Shown: positions 28,734 to 37,412, counted from the stretch's first letter. The stretch: 64,000 nucleotides of DNA from Pseudomonadota bacterium (GCA_029780695.1 JAKOYD010000078.1:18931-82930); one strand, 5' to 3'. A program made the numbers and translations. Notes: generated by a model not told the origin, from the sequence alone.

Positions 28734-29506
28734 CGGCCGAATCGATCTTCGGCGCCACGCACGACGTGCTGCGCGTGGCCACCTACAACATCCACAAGGG
28801 TGTGCAGGGCGTCGGACCGGCGCGGCGGCTCGAAATTCACAACCTGGCGCTGGCCATCGAAACGCTGGACGCCGACATCGTCTGCCTGCAGGAAGTGCGC
28901 GCCATGAACCGGCGCGAGGCAAGCTACTTCACCGGCTGGCCCGAAGTCCCGCAGGCGCAGTTTCTGGCGCCCGAAGGCTACGAATCCGTCTACCGCACCA
29001 ACGCCATCACGCGCGATGGCGAACATGGCAACGCGCTGCTGTCGCGCTGGCCGATCGTGCGGCACCGGCACGAGGACATGTCCGACCACCGCTTCGAGCA
29101 GCGTGGCCTGCTGCATGCCGAAATCCAGGTGGCCGGCGTCAGCGTGCACGCCATCGTGGTGCACTTCGGGCTGATCCCGGCCAGCCGCGTGCGCCAGACC
29201 GACCAGCTCAAGCGCTACATCGCGCGCGAAATCCCACTTGACGCGCCCGTGGTGGTGGCGGGCGACTTCAACGACTGGGGCACGCGCGTGCGCCGCCTGC
29301 TGCACGTCGATTCGCTGCACGCCTTCGAAGGCCCGCGCACGCTGACCTATCCGTCGCGCTTTCCGGTGGCCCAGCTGGACCACATCTACGCGCGCGGCAT
29401 GCGGCCGCTCAGTCTGGCGGCGCCGCGCGGGCGGGTGTGGAGCCGCATGTCCGACCACCTGCCACTGATCGCCGAATTCACCCTGCCAGATCGTATTGCT
29501 ACATAA
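28730..29506 (+). CDS. YbhP-like endonuclease/exonuclease/phosphatase family protein
   Basis: 258 residues from the ATG at 28730, overlapping nudB by 4 bases. The EEP fold is shown by TYNIHKGVQG, CLQEVRA, the catalytic GDFNDWG and the final MSDHLPLIAEF. Relatives (YbhP, next to clsB in E. coli) are probable metal-dependent phosphodiesterases; no substrate is proven. The stop codon lies inside a family 1 repeat core (GCTAC-N7-ATAGCT, 29498-29515), which encodes the last residues. Confidence 0.85.
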   Translation: MTAESIFGATHDVLRVATYNIHKGVQGVGPARRLEIHNLALAIETLDADIVCLQEVRAMNRREASYFTGWPEVPQAQFLAPEGYESVYRTNAITRDGEHGNALLSRWPIVRHRHEDMSDHRFEQRGLLHAEIQVAGVSVHAIVVHFGLIPASRVRQTDQLKRYIAREIPLDAPVVVAGDFNDWGTRVRRLLHVDSLHAFEGPRTLTYPSRFPVAQLDHIYARGMRPLSLAAPRGRVWSRMSDHLPLIAEFTLPDRIAT

Positions 29507-29515
29507 AACATAGCT
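29498..29515. repeat. Family 1 repeat core over a stop codon
   Basis: GCTAC, 7-base spacer, ATAGCT. The TAA that ends the YbhP-like gene lies in the spacer; folE starts 54 bases after it. Confidence 0.7.
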
Positions 29516-29568
29516 GCATCCGCAACCAGGCTGGCCGCCCGGGCTTTGCTGCTACCATCGGTTCGCAC

Positions 29569-30294
29569 ATGAAACCATCCCCCGATCTCCCCGCGGCGGC
29601 CGACGCCACCGACGAAGGCACGCCCGTCTCGGTCAAGATCCGCGAGCGCCTGCAAGCGGCGCGCCGCCGCTTCAACGCCAACGACAACATTGCCGACTTC
29701 ATCGAACCTGGCGAGCTGGAAAAGCTGCTCGACGAAGTCACCGCCAAGATGGAAGGCGTGCTCGACAGCATGGTGATCGACACCGAGCGCGACCACAACA
29801 CCAGCAACACCGCGCGCCGCGTGGCCAAGATGTATGTCAACGAGGTGTTCAAGGGCCGCTATGTCAAGCCGCCCGAGATCACCGAGTTTCCCAATGCCGA
29901 GCGCCTGAACGAGCTGATGATCGTCGGCCCCATCACCGTGCGCTCGGCCTGCAGCCACCATTTCTGCCCGGTCATCGGCAAGCTGTGGATCGGCGTCATG
30001 CCTAACGAGCGCACCAACGTCATCGGCCTTTCCAAATACGCGCGCTTGGCCGAATGGATCATGGGCCGCCCGCAAATCCAGGAAGAAGCCGTGGTGCAGC
30101 TGGCCGACCTGATCCAGCACAAGACCAAGCCCGACGGCCTGGCGCTGGTGATGCAGGCCACGCATTTCTGCATGGCCTGGCGCGGCGTCAAGGACATGGA
30201 CAGCAAGATGATCAACTCGGTCATGCGCGGCGTGTTCCTGAAAGACGCCAACCTGCGGCGCGAATTCCTGTCCCTCATTCCGCAAAAGAACTGA
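29569..30294 (+). CDS. folE: GTP cyclohydrolase I
   Basis: 241 residues from the ATG at 29569, slightly longer than E. coli FolE because of an N-terminal extension. Signatures are DHNTSNTARRVAKMYVNEVF, the zinc site SACSHHFCPVIGK with a later CMAW cysteine, and VIGLSKYARL. It converts GTP to 7,8-dihydroneopterin triphosphate, the first step of folate synthesis. No Shine-Dalgarno sequence is evident. nudB lies upstream and a BLUF photoreceptor starts 2 bases after its stop. Confidence 0.95.
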   Translation: MKPSPDLPAAADATDEGTPVSVKIRERLQAARRRFNANDNIADFIEPGELEKLLDEVTAKMEGVLDSMVIDTERDHNTSNTARRVAKMYVNEVFKGRYVKPPEITEFPNAERLNELMIVGPITVRSACSHHFCPVIGKLWIGVMPNERTNVIGLSKYARLAEWIMGRPQIQEEAVVQLADLIQHKTKPDGLALVMQATHFCMAWRGVKDMDSKMINSVMRGVFLKDANLRREFLSLIPQKN

Positions 30295-30296
30295 CC

Positions 30297-30719
30297 ATGC
30301 TTGTCCGCCTGCTCTACGCCAGCCGCGCCGTCGATTCATCGCCCGCCGCCGTCGAAGCCATCTGCACCAGCGCGCGCCAGCACAACGCCGACCACGGCGT
30401 CACCGGCGTGCTGGTGTTTGGCGGCGGCATCTTCATGCAGTGCATCGAAGGCGGCCGCCAGACCATCAGCGACCTGTACGGCGTGATCCAGAAGGATGCG
30501 CGGCATCAGGACGTGGTGCTGCTGCATTACGAAGAGATCACCGAGCGCCGTTTCGGCGGCTGGACGATGGGGCTGGTCAATGCCGAGCGCGTCAATGCGG
30601 GCGTGTTGCTGAAGTATTCGGAGCGCGCGGTGCTGGATCCGTACACCGTGTCCGGCCGTGCTTCGCTGGCGCTGATCGAGGACTTGATGGCGACGGCCAG
30701 TGTGGTCGGTCACACCTGA
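30297..30719 (+). CDS. BLUF-domain blue-light photoreceptor
   Basis: 140 residues, a single BLUF domain plus a short helical tail. All key FAD-site residues are there: Y7 (LLYAS), N30 (QHNADHGVTG), Q48 (FMQCIEG), W89 and M91 (RRFGGWTMGL), with the same Tyr-Gln-Trp spacing as in AppA. BLUF domains switch hydrogen bonding around flavin on blue light and signal through partners. No output domain is fused, so it must act on a separate protein. It starts 2 bases after folE (TGACCATG) and is almost certainly cotranscribed with it. Confidence 0.93.
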   Translation: MLVRLLYASRAVDSSPAAVEAICTSARQHNADHGVTGVLVFGGGIFMQCIEGGRQTISDLYGVIQKDARHQDVVLLHYEEITERRFGGWTMGLVNAERVNAGVLLKYSERAVLDPYTVSGRASLALIEDLMATASVVGHT

Positions 30720-30756
30720 TCGATGTCATGAAAATTGGCCGCCAGCGCCGGTCCAT

Positions 30757-30786
30757 CAAGCGCCGGTAGCTCACTAAACAATAGCA
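30757..30786. repeat. Family 1 repeat at the end of a SulP gene
   Basis: Flank CAAGCGCCGG then AGCTCA, 7-base spacer, ATAGCA (30768-30786). It sits between the convergent BLUF and SulP genes, 2 bases from the SulP stop. Confidence 0.65.
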
Positions 30787-30787
30787 A

Positions 30788-32488
30788 TCAAATCGCTGCC
30801 GCGGCCAGGTCGGCAGGCTCGGCGCGTTGCGCATCGGCAATCGCCCGCATGGCGGAAAGCGCCTCGGCATCGGTGCGGTAGGTGCGCAGCAGCGGGTGCG
30901 GCGACAGCGCGGCGGCGGCCTGCAGCACGCGTTCGGCGGGCAGCTTCATGCCGGCGATGTGCAGCGTCACCTGGCGCGAGCGCAGCAGGCCCAGCACGCG
31001 TGTGAACACTTCGGCGCCGGTGGCGTCGATGCGGTTGATCGGCTGGGCGAACAGGCAGACGTGGCGCGTGCCAGGGTGCGCCGTCAGGTATTCGGTCAGG
31101 TTGCGCTCGAACTGACTGGCGGTGGCAAAGTCCAGCGCGGCGTCCATGCGCAGGGCGTAGGTGTCCGGCGCCAGCGGCGCCAACTGCCACAGGTGGCGGT
31201 CGCGCAGGCTGCCGTCGGGGTGCAGCCCGACTTCGATGATGCGCGGATGCAGGCGCTGGTACAGAAACAGCGACAGCGCCATCAGCACCCCCGTCAGCAC
31301 GCCCCAGTACAGCGCCGGCGCGGCGGCGAGGGTGACGGCGAAGGTGGCCACGGCAATGGCCGTTTCGACGCGCGAGATGCGCCACAGACGCCCGAATTCG
31401 CGCGGCTTGATCAGCCCCAGCACGGCCGCCACCACGATGGCCGCCAGCACCGCCTGAGGCACGTGGCGCAGCACCGGCGTGAACAGCAGCAGCGCCAGCA
31501 GTACCACGCCCACCGAAAAGACGGTGGCCCAGCCGGTCTGCGCGCCCGCGTACAGGTTGAGCGCCGAGCGCGAAAACGACGAACTGGTGGCAAACGCACC
31601 CGACAAGCCCGACGCGATCTTGGCCAGGCCCTGGCCAATGAGGTCCTGGTCCTGGTCCCAGCGCTCGCCCTTGCGCTGGCTGTCCACCTTGGCGCTGGAC
31701 GCGGTTTCGAGAAAGCTCACCAGCGTCACCACCAGCGTCGGCAGCACCAGTTGGCCCAGCACCTGCCAGCCCGGCCAGCCGGGCACATACAGCGCGGGCA
31801 GCCCCTGCGGCAGTGGCCCCACCACGGCGCCGCCGCGCGCTTCAAAGCCGATGGCGTAGCTCAGCGCCGCCGTCGCCACCACGATGACCAGCACGCCCGG
31901 AAAAGTGGGTTTCCAGCGGCGCGCCAGCATCAGCAACGCCAACGCGCCCAGGCCGAAGGCGGCAGCCAGCGGGTCGATGGCCGGATGGCGCAGCATATTG
32001 CCCCAAGCCACCTTGAAGCCCAGCAGCGCCGGCACTTGCGAGGTGATGATGAGCACCGCCGCCGCCTGCGTGAAGGCCATCAGCACAGGTGAATTGATCA
32101 GGTTCAGCAGCCAGCCAAACCTGAAGGCGCCCAGCACCACCTGCAGCAGGCCCGACAGCAGCGCCAGCCACACGGCCAGCTCGACCCACTGCGCGCTGCC
32201 CGGCGCGGCCAGCGGCGTGAGCGAGGCGAACACCATCAGGCAGGTCAGCGCCGTGGGCCCCACCGACAGCCGCGCCGAGGCCGAGAACAGCACCGCCACC
32301 AGCGCCGGCAGCATCGACGCATAGATGCCCGTCACCAGCGGCATGCCCGCCAGCTGCGCGTAGGCCACGCCTTGTGGAATCACCATCAGCCCGACCGTGA
32401 GGCCGGCCAGCGCCTCGCCCCGCAGCAGCGCCGCCGTGGGGCGTGGCCAGTGCAGGAAGGGCAGGCGGCGGGCGAGGGCGGGGTGCAT
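30788..32488 (-). CDS. SulP (SLC26) family anion transporter with STAS domain
   Basis: 566 residues from the ATG at 32488 (MHPALARR); an in-frame ATG at 32557 would add 23 residues. The SulP signature is in LTVGLMVIPQGVAYAQLAGMPLVTGIYASMLPALVAVLFSAS at the start of a membrane domain of about 12-14 spans. A C-terminal STAS domain (about 430-545) contains HVCLFAQPINRIDATGAEVF. SulP proteins carry sulphate, bicarbonate or dicarboxylates; the substrate is not readable. A DUF4124-like gene is divergent. A second, distinct SulP gene is at 51617. Confidence 0.88.
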   Translation of the reverse strand: MHPALARRLPFLHWPRPTAALLRGEALAGLTVGLMVIPQGVAYAQLAGMPLVTGIYASMLPALVAVLFSASARLSVGPTALTCLMVFASLTPLAAPGSAQWVELAVWLALLSGLLQVVLGAFRFGWLLNLINSPVLMAFTQAAAVLIITSQVPALLGFKVAWGNMLRHPAIDPLAAAFGLGALALLMLARRWKPTFPGVLVIVVATAALSYAIGFEARGGAVVGPLPQGLPALYVPGWPGWQVLGQLVLPTLVVTLVSFLETASSAKVDSQRKGERWDQDQDLIGQGLAKIASGLSGAFATSSSFSRSALNLYAGAQTGWATVFSVGVVLLALLLFTPVLRHVPQAVLAAIVVAAVLGLIKPREFGRLWRISRVETAIAVATFAVTLAAAPALYWGVLTGVLMALSLFLYQRLHPRIIEVGLHPDGSLRDRHLWQLAPLAPDTYALRMDAALDFATASQFERNLTEYLTAHPGTRHVCLFAQPINRIDATGAEVFTRVLGLLRSRQVTLHIAGMKLPAERVLQAAAALSPHPLLRTYRTDAEALSAMRAIADAQRAEPADLAAAAI

Positions 32489-32605
32489 CGGGTGCGGGTC
32501 AGTGCCGGTCGCCCGGGCGCGCTGGTCGGCGCCCGCGGGTGTTGCGGCGTTGAGCATTCTGTACCATGGCGCGCCTTGACCGCCGCCCGCCTGACGGAGA
32601 CCCCG

Positions 32606-33208
32606 ATGAATCGCTTTGTGCTGATCGCTGCCCTGGCGCTGCTGCCTGCCGCGGCGGGCGCGCAGGCCATCCGCTGCGCGGACCCGGCCAGCGGCAAGAC
32701 GCTCTACACCGACCAGCCCTGCAAGGGCGGCGAGCTGGTGGTGCCCCGCCGCACCGAGGTTGAGCTGCAGCAAGAAGCCGCCCAAGCCGCCGCCGCGCGC
32801 CAGCGGGAGCGCGAGCGTGAACTGGACCGCGCCGAGCGCGCGCTGCAGCGCGAAAGACAGGCGACCCGCGAAGCCGTCGCCGCCCGTCGTGCCGAATCGC
32901 TGGCCGAATCCGACACTTGCCGCCGGGCACGCGCCGAAGCCAGCTTTCGCGCGGCCAGCTTTTCAGCATCGGCCGAGGAAATCCGCACCGCCCGGTACAA
33001 CGCGGCCCTGGCTTGCGGCCAGCCGCCGCCGAGCGACATCGTGGTGGTGCAGCCCGCAGCGCCGGCCTGGCCGGTGCGCCGCCCCTGGTCGCCCGACCAG
33101 CCTCATGCCAACCGCGGCTCGGGCACGGGCTTTGGCATGCCCGCGCCGCCCATGCCGCCGCGCCCGCGCGTCGATGCGCCGCGCGAATCGGGGCTCATGG
33201 GGCGCTGA
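32606..33208 (+). CDS. Secreted DUF4124-like protein
   Basis: 200 residues from the ATG at 32606 (GACGGAGA upstream). Signal peptide with cleavage near AGAQA (residue 20), then RCADPASGKTLYTDQPCKGG, the two-cysteine DUF4124 motif, a long charged Arg/Glu-rich helix (about 55-105), another cysteine pair (DTCRRARAE, ALACGQ) and a proline-rich C-terminus. Periplasmic; function unknown. Confidence 0.75.
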   Translation: MNRFVLIAALALLPAAAGAQAIRCADPASGKTLYTDQPCKGGELVVPRRTEVELQQEAAQAAAARQRERERELDRAERALQRERQATREAVAARRAESLAESDTCRRARAEASFRAASFSASAEEIRTARYNAALACGQPPPSDIVVVQPAAPAWPVRRPWSPDQPHANRGSGTGFGMPAPPMPPRPRVDAPRESGLMGR

Positions 33209-33243
33209 CGGGCGGCGCCGGGTGGGGCGTTGGTGGTTAAACA

Positions 33244-33293
33244 AGGCTGCAGCGCTTTATTCAAAAGGGCAGGGTGCTATGGTTTTGCATGAG
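33244..33293. repeat. Family 1 repeat, degenerate
   Basis: CAGCGCTTTATTCAAAAGGGCAGG flank then GCTAT, 7-base spacer, CATGAG. The right core has decayed. It lies in the gap after the DUF4124-like gene. Confidence 0.45.
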
Positions 33294-33317
33294 TGCCACG
33301 AGGGTGAAGAGAGCAAG

Positions 33318-33425
33318 GCAGTTGCTCCCTCCCCCACTGGGGAGGGCTGGGGTGGGGACCGCCCCGCCGTCGGTGCCAGCGCTGCGGCCCTCATCCCAAC
33401 CTTCCCCCATAGGCGGAAGGCGTGA
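33318..33425. repeat. C-run/G-run interspersed repeat
   Basis: GCTCCCTCCCCCACTGGGG, GGGCTGGGGTGGGG, then CTCATCCCAACCTTCCCCC and GGCGGAAGG. The two ends are roughly complementary. Repeats of this type are common in beta- and gammaproteobacterial intergenic DNA; no gene is seen here. Confidence 0.5.
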
Positions 33426-33492
33426 GTAGCGAAGCGCAGGCTCCTTGCTGCTCAAGCGTTTTTGCATCAGAGCACGGCAGGCGTCGCCCGCC

Positions 33493-34827
33493 TCAGCGCT
33501 GCGGCATGTCCTTGGCGCCGTAGCCCAGGCTGACGGTGGCGTCGGCCGGTATGGCGGGCATGGTGGCGTTCCACTGCTCCCACGCATCGCGCAGGGCCGC
33601 CAGGCGCTCGGGCTCGCGGGCGGCCAGGTTGGCGCGTTCGCGTTCGTCCTGCGGGATGTTGAACAGGTAGTCGTGCCCGTCCACGCGCAGGTACTTCCAG
33701 TCGCCGTCGCGGTGCGCGCGCTGGCCGCGGTGGTTCATGCGCCAGAACAGCGGGCGCTCGAACCTGGCCGTGGGATCGCGCAGCACCGGCAGCAGCGACA
33801 CGCCGTCCAGCGGGTAGTCGGGGTGCGCGGCCACGCCGGCGGCGTCGAGCAGGGTGGCCGACCAGTCCATCGTCATGCAGGCTTGCGTGGTGACGCCGCT
33901 GGGTGCGATGCGCGCCGGCCAGTGCGCGATCCAGGGCACGCGTATGCCGCCTTCGGTCAAGTCCATCTTGCCGCCGACCAGCGGCCAGTTGTCTGAAAAA
34001 CGCTCGCCACCGTTGTCGCTGGTGAAGACGATCAGCGTGTTGTCCAGCAGGCCTTCGGCGCGCAGCGTGTCCACCAGCTTGCCGATGCCCTCGTCCATGT
34101 GGTGGATCATGCGGCGGTAGGTGTGGATGTTGCCGCCGTGCAGGTGGAACAGGTTGTCCTTCACCTCTTGCGCCAGCGCCGCGTCGTCGCGCGTTTCCCA
34201 CGGCCAGTGCGGGGCGGTGTAGTGCACGCTCAGGAAAAACGGCGTGCCACCGCGCGCGCCGTCGGCCATGCGCTGGATGTAGTCCACCGACCGATTGGTG
34301 ATGAGGTCGGTGAGGTAGCCCTCGGCCTGGTGCTCGGCGTCGCCCAGGTACAGGTCGTGCGTGCCGTTGTTGCTGCAGTGGGTGAAGTAGTCGACCCCGC
34401 CCGACATGGGGCCGAAGAACTCCTCGTAGCCCGATTTGAGCGGCCCGAAGGCCGGTGGATAGCCCAGGTGCCACTTGCCCATCAGCGCGGTGCGGTAGCC
34501 GGCGCCTTTCAGCAGCGACGGCAGCGTCGGGTGCTCGGGCGGCAGGCCCAGCGTGCTGCTGCCCTTGCTCTTGCTGTTGATCGGCTCTTCGGCGGCGCCG
34601 CGCAGGCGGTACTGGTAGCGCGCCGTCATCAGGCCAAAGCGGGTGGGTGAGCACACCGGCGAGTTGCTGTAGCCCTGCGTGAACTTCACGCCCGCCGCGG
34701 CCAGCCGATCGAGCACGGGCGACACGGGGCCGAAGTCGGCGTCGCGCCCGCCGTAGCAGCCCAGGTCGGCAAAGCCCAGGTCGTCGGCGACGATGAAGAT
34801 GAAGCTGGGGCGGTTTTTGGTGGTCAT
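33493..34827 (-). CDS. Arylsulfatase-type sulfatase, probably cytoplasmic
   Basis: 444 residues. The type I sulfatase active site is C59-S-P-T-R, the cysteine that must be converted to formylglycine; metal ligands are VADD (D15, D16) and FTSDNGGE, and GKWHLG provides the catalytic Lys/His. It hydrolyses sulphate esters. No signal peptide is visible, so it should act in the cytoplasm on an imported substrate. A maturase (FGE or anSME) is not in the window. It follows two Bug-type receptor genes in the same direction (55-base gap with a degenerate family 1 repeat), suggesting uptake and desulphation of one compound, regulated by the divergent MarR protein. Confidence 0.9.
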   Translation of the reverse strand: MTTKNRPSFIFIVADDLGFADLGCYGGRDADFGPVSPVLDRLAAAGVKFTQGYSNSPVCSPTRFGLMTARYQYRLRGAAEEPINSKSKGSSTLGLPPEHPTLPSLLKGAGYRTALMGKWHLGYPPAFGPLKSGYEEFFGPMSGGVDYFTHCSNNGTHDLYLGDAEHQAEGYLTDLITNRSVDYIQRMADGARGGTPFFLSVHYTAPHWPWETRDDAALAQEVKDNLFHLHGGNIHTYRRMIHHMDEGIGKLVDTLRAEGLLDNTLIVFTSDNGGERFSDNWPLVGGKMDLTEGGIRVPWIAHWPARIAPSGVTTQACMTMDWSATLLDAAGVAAHPDYPLDGVSLLPVLRDPTARFERPLFWRMNHRGQRAHRDGDWKYLRVDGHDYLFNIPQDERERANLAAREPERLAALRDAWEQWNATMPAIPADATVSLGYGAKDMPQR

Positions 34828-34839
34828 TTTGGCCTTCAG

Positions 34840-34880
34840 CGCTTGTCAGGAAAGCGGTGGTGGCTATAAAAAAAGGAGTA
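34840..34880. repeat. Family 1 repeat, degenerate, before the sulfatase gene
   Basis: CAGCGCTTGTCAGGAAAGCGG flank, then GCTAT, seven A, GGAGTA (34863-34880). It occupies the Bug receptor-sulfatase junction. Confidence 0.55.
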
Positions 34881-34882
34881 TT

Positions 34883-35869
34883 TCACTCCACCTTCATGCC
34901 CGTTGCCTGAATGACGCGGCCGTAGCGCTGCGACAAATCGGCCAGCCGTCTGGCCGCGTCGGCGCCGGTCAGGCCTTCGTAGAACAGGTCCAGGTTGGCC
35001 AGGCGCTGCCGCACGTCGGGCTGGGCCAGCGCCTCGGCAAAGGCCTGCTGCAGCGTCTGCACCACCGCGTCGGGCGTGGCGGCGGGCACCATGGCGATGT
35101 AGAGCACCTCTTGCTCCAGCCCCTTGAAGCCGGCTTCGGCCACCGTCGGCACGTCGGGTGCCAACGCGCTGCGCTGGCGGCTGGTGACGGCCAGCGCCGT
35201 CACCTTGCCCGCCTTCACGTGCGGCAGCAGGCCGGGCGTGGCCAGCACGCCGCCATTCACTTCGCCGCTCAGGATGGCGGTGACGGCGGGCGTGTTGCCC
35301 TTGTAGGGCACGTGGGTGATCTTCATGCCGGTGGCGTCGTGAAACAGCTCCGCCGCCAGGTGGCCCGGGCTGCCGGAGCCGGCCGAGCTGAAGGTCACGC
35401 CGCGCGTCTTGCCGGCGTTGATCAGGTCGGCCAGCGTCTTGAAGCCGGTGGCCGGGTGTGCGCCCACCAGCAGGCCCGACGAGGCCATCACCATCAGCGG
35501 CTTGAACTCGGCCGGCTTGAACGGCATGCCCTTGTAGATGTGCGGATTGACGGTGAACGTGGTGTCGATGCCGATCAACACCGTGTAGCCGTCGGGCGCG
35601 CTGCGCGCCACCTGCGTGGTGCCGATGTTGCCGGCCGCGCCGGGCTTGTTGTCAACCACCACCGGCTGCTTGAAACGCTTTTGCAGCACTTCGGCGACCG
35701 ATCGCGCAATCAGGTCCGACGGGCCGCCCGGCGGAAAGCTGTTGACGAAGGTGATCTGCCGCGCCGGATACGCCTGCGCCACCGCCGCGCCGGCCAGCAG
35801 GCAGAGCGTGGTGGCCACCAGCGCACGCCGCGCGAAGCCGCGGGTAAAGAGGGCGCGCACGGCGTTCAT
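34883..35869 (-). CDS. Bug-family (TctC-like) substrate-binding protein, copy 1
   Basis: 328 residues from the ATG at 35869. Signal peptide to about residue 33 (AAVAQA), then the Bug fold opening YPARQITFVNSFPPGGPSDLIARSVAEVL, with HVPYKGNTPAVTAILSGEV and SRQRSALAPDVPTVAEAGF as family landmarks. Periplasmic receptor for carboxylate-like solutes in tripartite tricarboxylate transport. No TctA/TctB membrane genes are adjacent, as with most Bug proteins in Burkholderiales. Overlaps the upstream Bug gene by 4 bases. Confidence 0.9.
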   Translation of the reverse strand: MNAVRALFTRGFARRALVATTLCLLAGAAVAQAYPARQITFVNSFPPGGPSDLIARSVAEVLQKRFKQPVVVDNKPGAAGNIGTTQVARSAPDGYTVLIGIDTTFTVNPHIYKGMPFKPAEFKPLMVMASSGLLVGAHPATGFKTLADLINAGKTRGVTFSSAGSGSPGHLAAELFHDATGMKITHVPYKGNTPAVTAILSGEVNGGVLATPGLLPHVKAGKVTALAVTSRQRSALAPDVPTVAEAGFKGLEQEVLYIAMVPAATPDAVVQTLQQAFAEALAQPDVRQRLANLDLFYEGLTGADAARRLADLSQRYGRVIQATGMKVE

Positions 35870-36819
35870 GGCTGATACCCCGACTGGCGCACCACCGGCG
35901 CCCATTGCGCGCGGTAGGCTTTCAGCATGGCCTCGGTCTGCGCTGGCGTGCTGGCCACCGGCGTCATCTTGGCGTCGACGAACTTGCGCTGCGTGTCGGG
36001 GTCGGCCATCACTTCGCGGATCGCCGTGGCCAGGCGCCGCACCTGCTCGCGCGGCATGGCGGCGGGCGCGAAAAAGGCGTTCCAGCCCGTGGCCACCAGG
36101 TTCAGGCCGGACTCCTTGTAGGTCGGAATGTGGCGCGCAAACGGCGAGCGCCCAGCGCCCGAGCTGGCCAGGATGCGCAGCTTGCCGCCCTCGTGCTGCG
36201 GCAGCAGCGTGTCGAGGGTGTCGAAGGCGACCGGAATCTGCCCGCCGATCAGGTCGCTGATCAGCGGCGCCGAGCCGCGGTAGCCCACCACCTGCGCCTT
36301 CACGCTGGCTTTTTCGCCCGTCATCAGCGCAAAGAAGTGCGGCAGGCTGCCGGTGGCGGGCACGCCGAAGTTGGCCTGCCCCGGGTTGGCCCGCAGCCAT
36401 GCCAGCAAGTGCGACAGCTCTTTTACCGGCACGGCCGACGACACCGCCAGGCCGAATTCGTAGTCGCTGACTTGCGACACGGGCTGGAAGTCCTTGTCCG
36501 GGTCGTAGCCGTTGTCCTTGAACACCAGTGGCGCCACCACCATGATGGCCGGATTGGCCAGCATCAGCACGTTCTGCTGGGCGTTGGCGCTGCGCAACTG
36601 CTGCGCCGCCAGCCGGCCGCCGGCGCCGGTGCGGTTTTCGACCACCACCGGATGACCCAGCCTGGCGCCCAGCTTGTCGGCCACCAGGCGCGCGGCGCGG
36701 TCGCTGGAGCCGCCAGCCGCGTAGGGCACCACGATGCGCAGCGCCGATTCGCCTTGCGCGCTGACGCGGCCAGCCAGTGCGGCCGAGCCAGCCGCCAGCA
36801 ACAGTTGTCTACGATGCAT
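35866..36819 (-). CDS. Bug-family (TctC-like) substrate-binding protein, copy 2
   Basis: 317 residues from the ATG at 36819 (MHRRQLLLAAGSAALAGRVSAQ signal, arginine-rich start). The core begins LRIVVPYAAGGSSDRAARLVADKLG and includes VVGYRGSAPLISDLIGGQIPVAFD. It differs clearly from copy 1, so the two probably bind related but not identical ligands. First gene of the receptor-receptor-sulfatase operon, divergent from marR with a TTGAC/GTCAA palindrome between them. Confidence 0.88.
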   Translation of the reverse strand: MHRRQLLLAAGSAALAGRVSAQGESALRIVVPYAAGGSSDRAARLVADKLGARLGHPVVVENRTGAGGRLAAQQLRSANAQQNVLMLANPAIMVVAPLVFKDNGYDPDKDFQPVSQVSDYEFGLAVSSAVPVKELSHLLAWLRANPGQANFGVPATGSLPHFFALMTGEKASVKAQVVGYRGSAPLISDLIGGQIPVAFDTLDTLLPQHEGGKLRILASSGAGRSPFARHIPTYKESGLNLVATGWNAFFAPAAMPREQVRRLATAIREVMADPDTQRKFVDAKMTPVASTPAQTEAMLKAYRAQWAPVVRQSGYQP

Positions 36820-36883
36820 GATGGGTGTGTCCCTCTCTCCGCGGCGCGGCCAAAGAACGGCAATGTAGGGCGCGGATGCGCGA

Positions 36884-36896
36884 TTGACAAAGTCAA
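36884..36896. promoter_or_regulatory. Candidate MarR operator
   Basis: TTGAC, AAA, GTCAA: a perfect inverted repeat 22 bases before the marR ATG, in the divergent region with the Bug/sulfatase operon. TTGACA in it could also be a -35 hexamer for marR. Confidence 0.5.
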
Positions 36897-36917
36897 CCAT
36901 TCTCAGGAATTACCCCA

Positions 36918-37403
36918 ATGCCAGGCTCGCGACTGACCCAGCCCAGAACGCTGGACGACATGCTGCTGTACGTGATGTGGCAGGTGCAGGCGGCGGCGCG
37001 GCGGCCCGTGGTGCGGGTGTGCGAAGCCGAATTCGGCGTCACCCGGCGCGAATGGCGCATGTTGGCGCAGTTGGGGCGCGGCACCGGTGTGGCTTCGTCG
37101 GCGCTGGCCGCGCGGGCGGGGCTGGACCGCGCGCAGACTTCGCGCGCCGTCGGCGCACTGGTGCACAAGGGGCTGGTGGCGCGCACGCCGCGGCGCGGCG
37201 ACCGGCGCGAAGTGTTGCTGGACCTGACGCCAGCCGGGCGCGCGCTGTACGAGGCCCTGCTGCCGCGCGTGGCGGCCATCAACCGCGAGCTGCTGTCGGT
37301 GCTGGACGAGACGCAAGTGGCGGCGCTGGACGCGCTGCTGCAGCGTCTGCGCGCGCAGGCCGAACGCATGGCGGCGGCGGTCGATAGGCCGGATTTGGCA
37401 TGA
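36918..37403 (+). CDS. MarR-family transcriptional regulator
   Basis: 161 residues. A winged helix-turn-helix core covers about 45-125: EFGVTRREWRMLAQLGRGTGVASSALAARAGLDRAQTSRAVGALVHKGLV, then the wing RRGDRREVLLDLTPAGRALY. MarR proteins bind palindromes as dimers and usually release DNA on binding aromatic or phenolic ligands. Divergent position makes the Bug/sulfatase operon its likely target. Ligand unknown. Confidence 0.9.
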   Translation: MPGSRLTQPRTLDDMLLYVMWQVQAAARRPVVRVCEAEFGVTRREWRMLAQLGRGTGVASSALAARAGLDRAQTSRAVGALVHKGLVARTPRRGDRREVLLDLTPAGRALYEALLPRVAAINRELLSVLDETQVAALDALLQRLRAQAERMAAAVDRPDLA

Positions 37404-37412
37404 AATGCGCCG

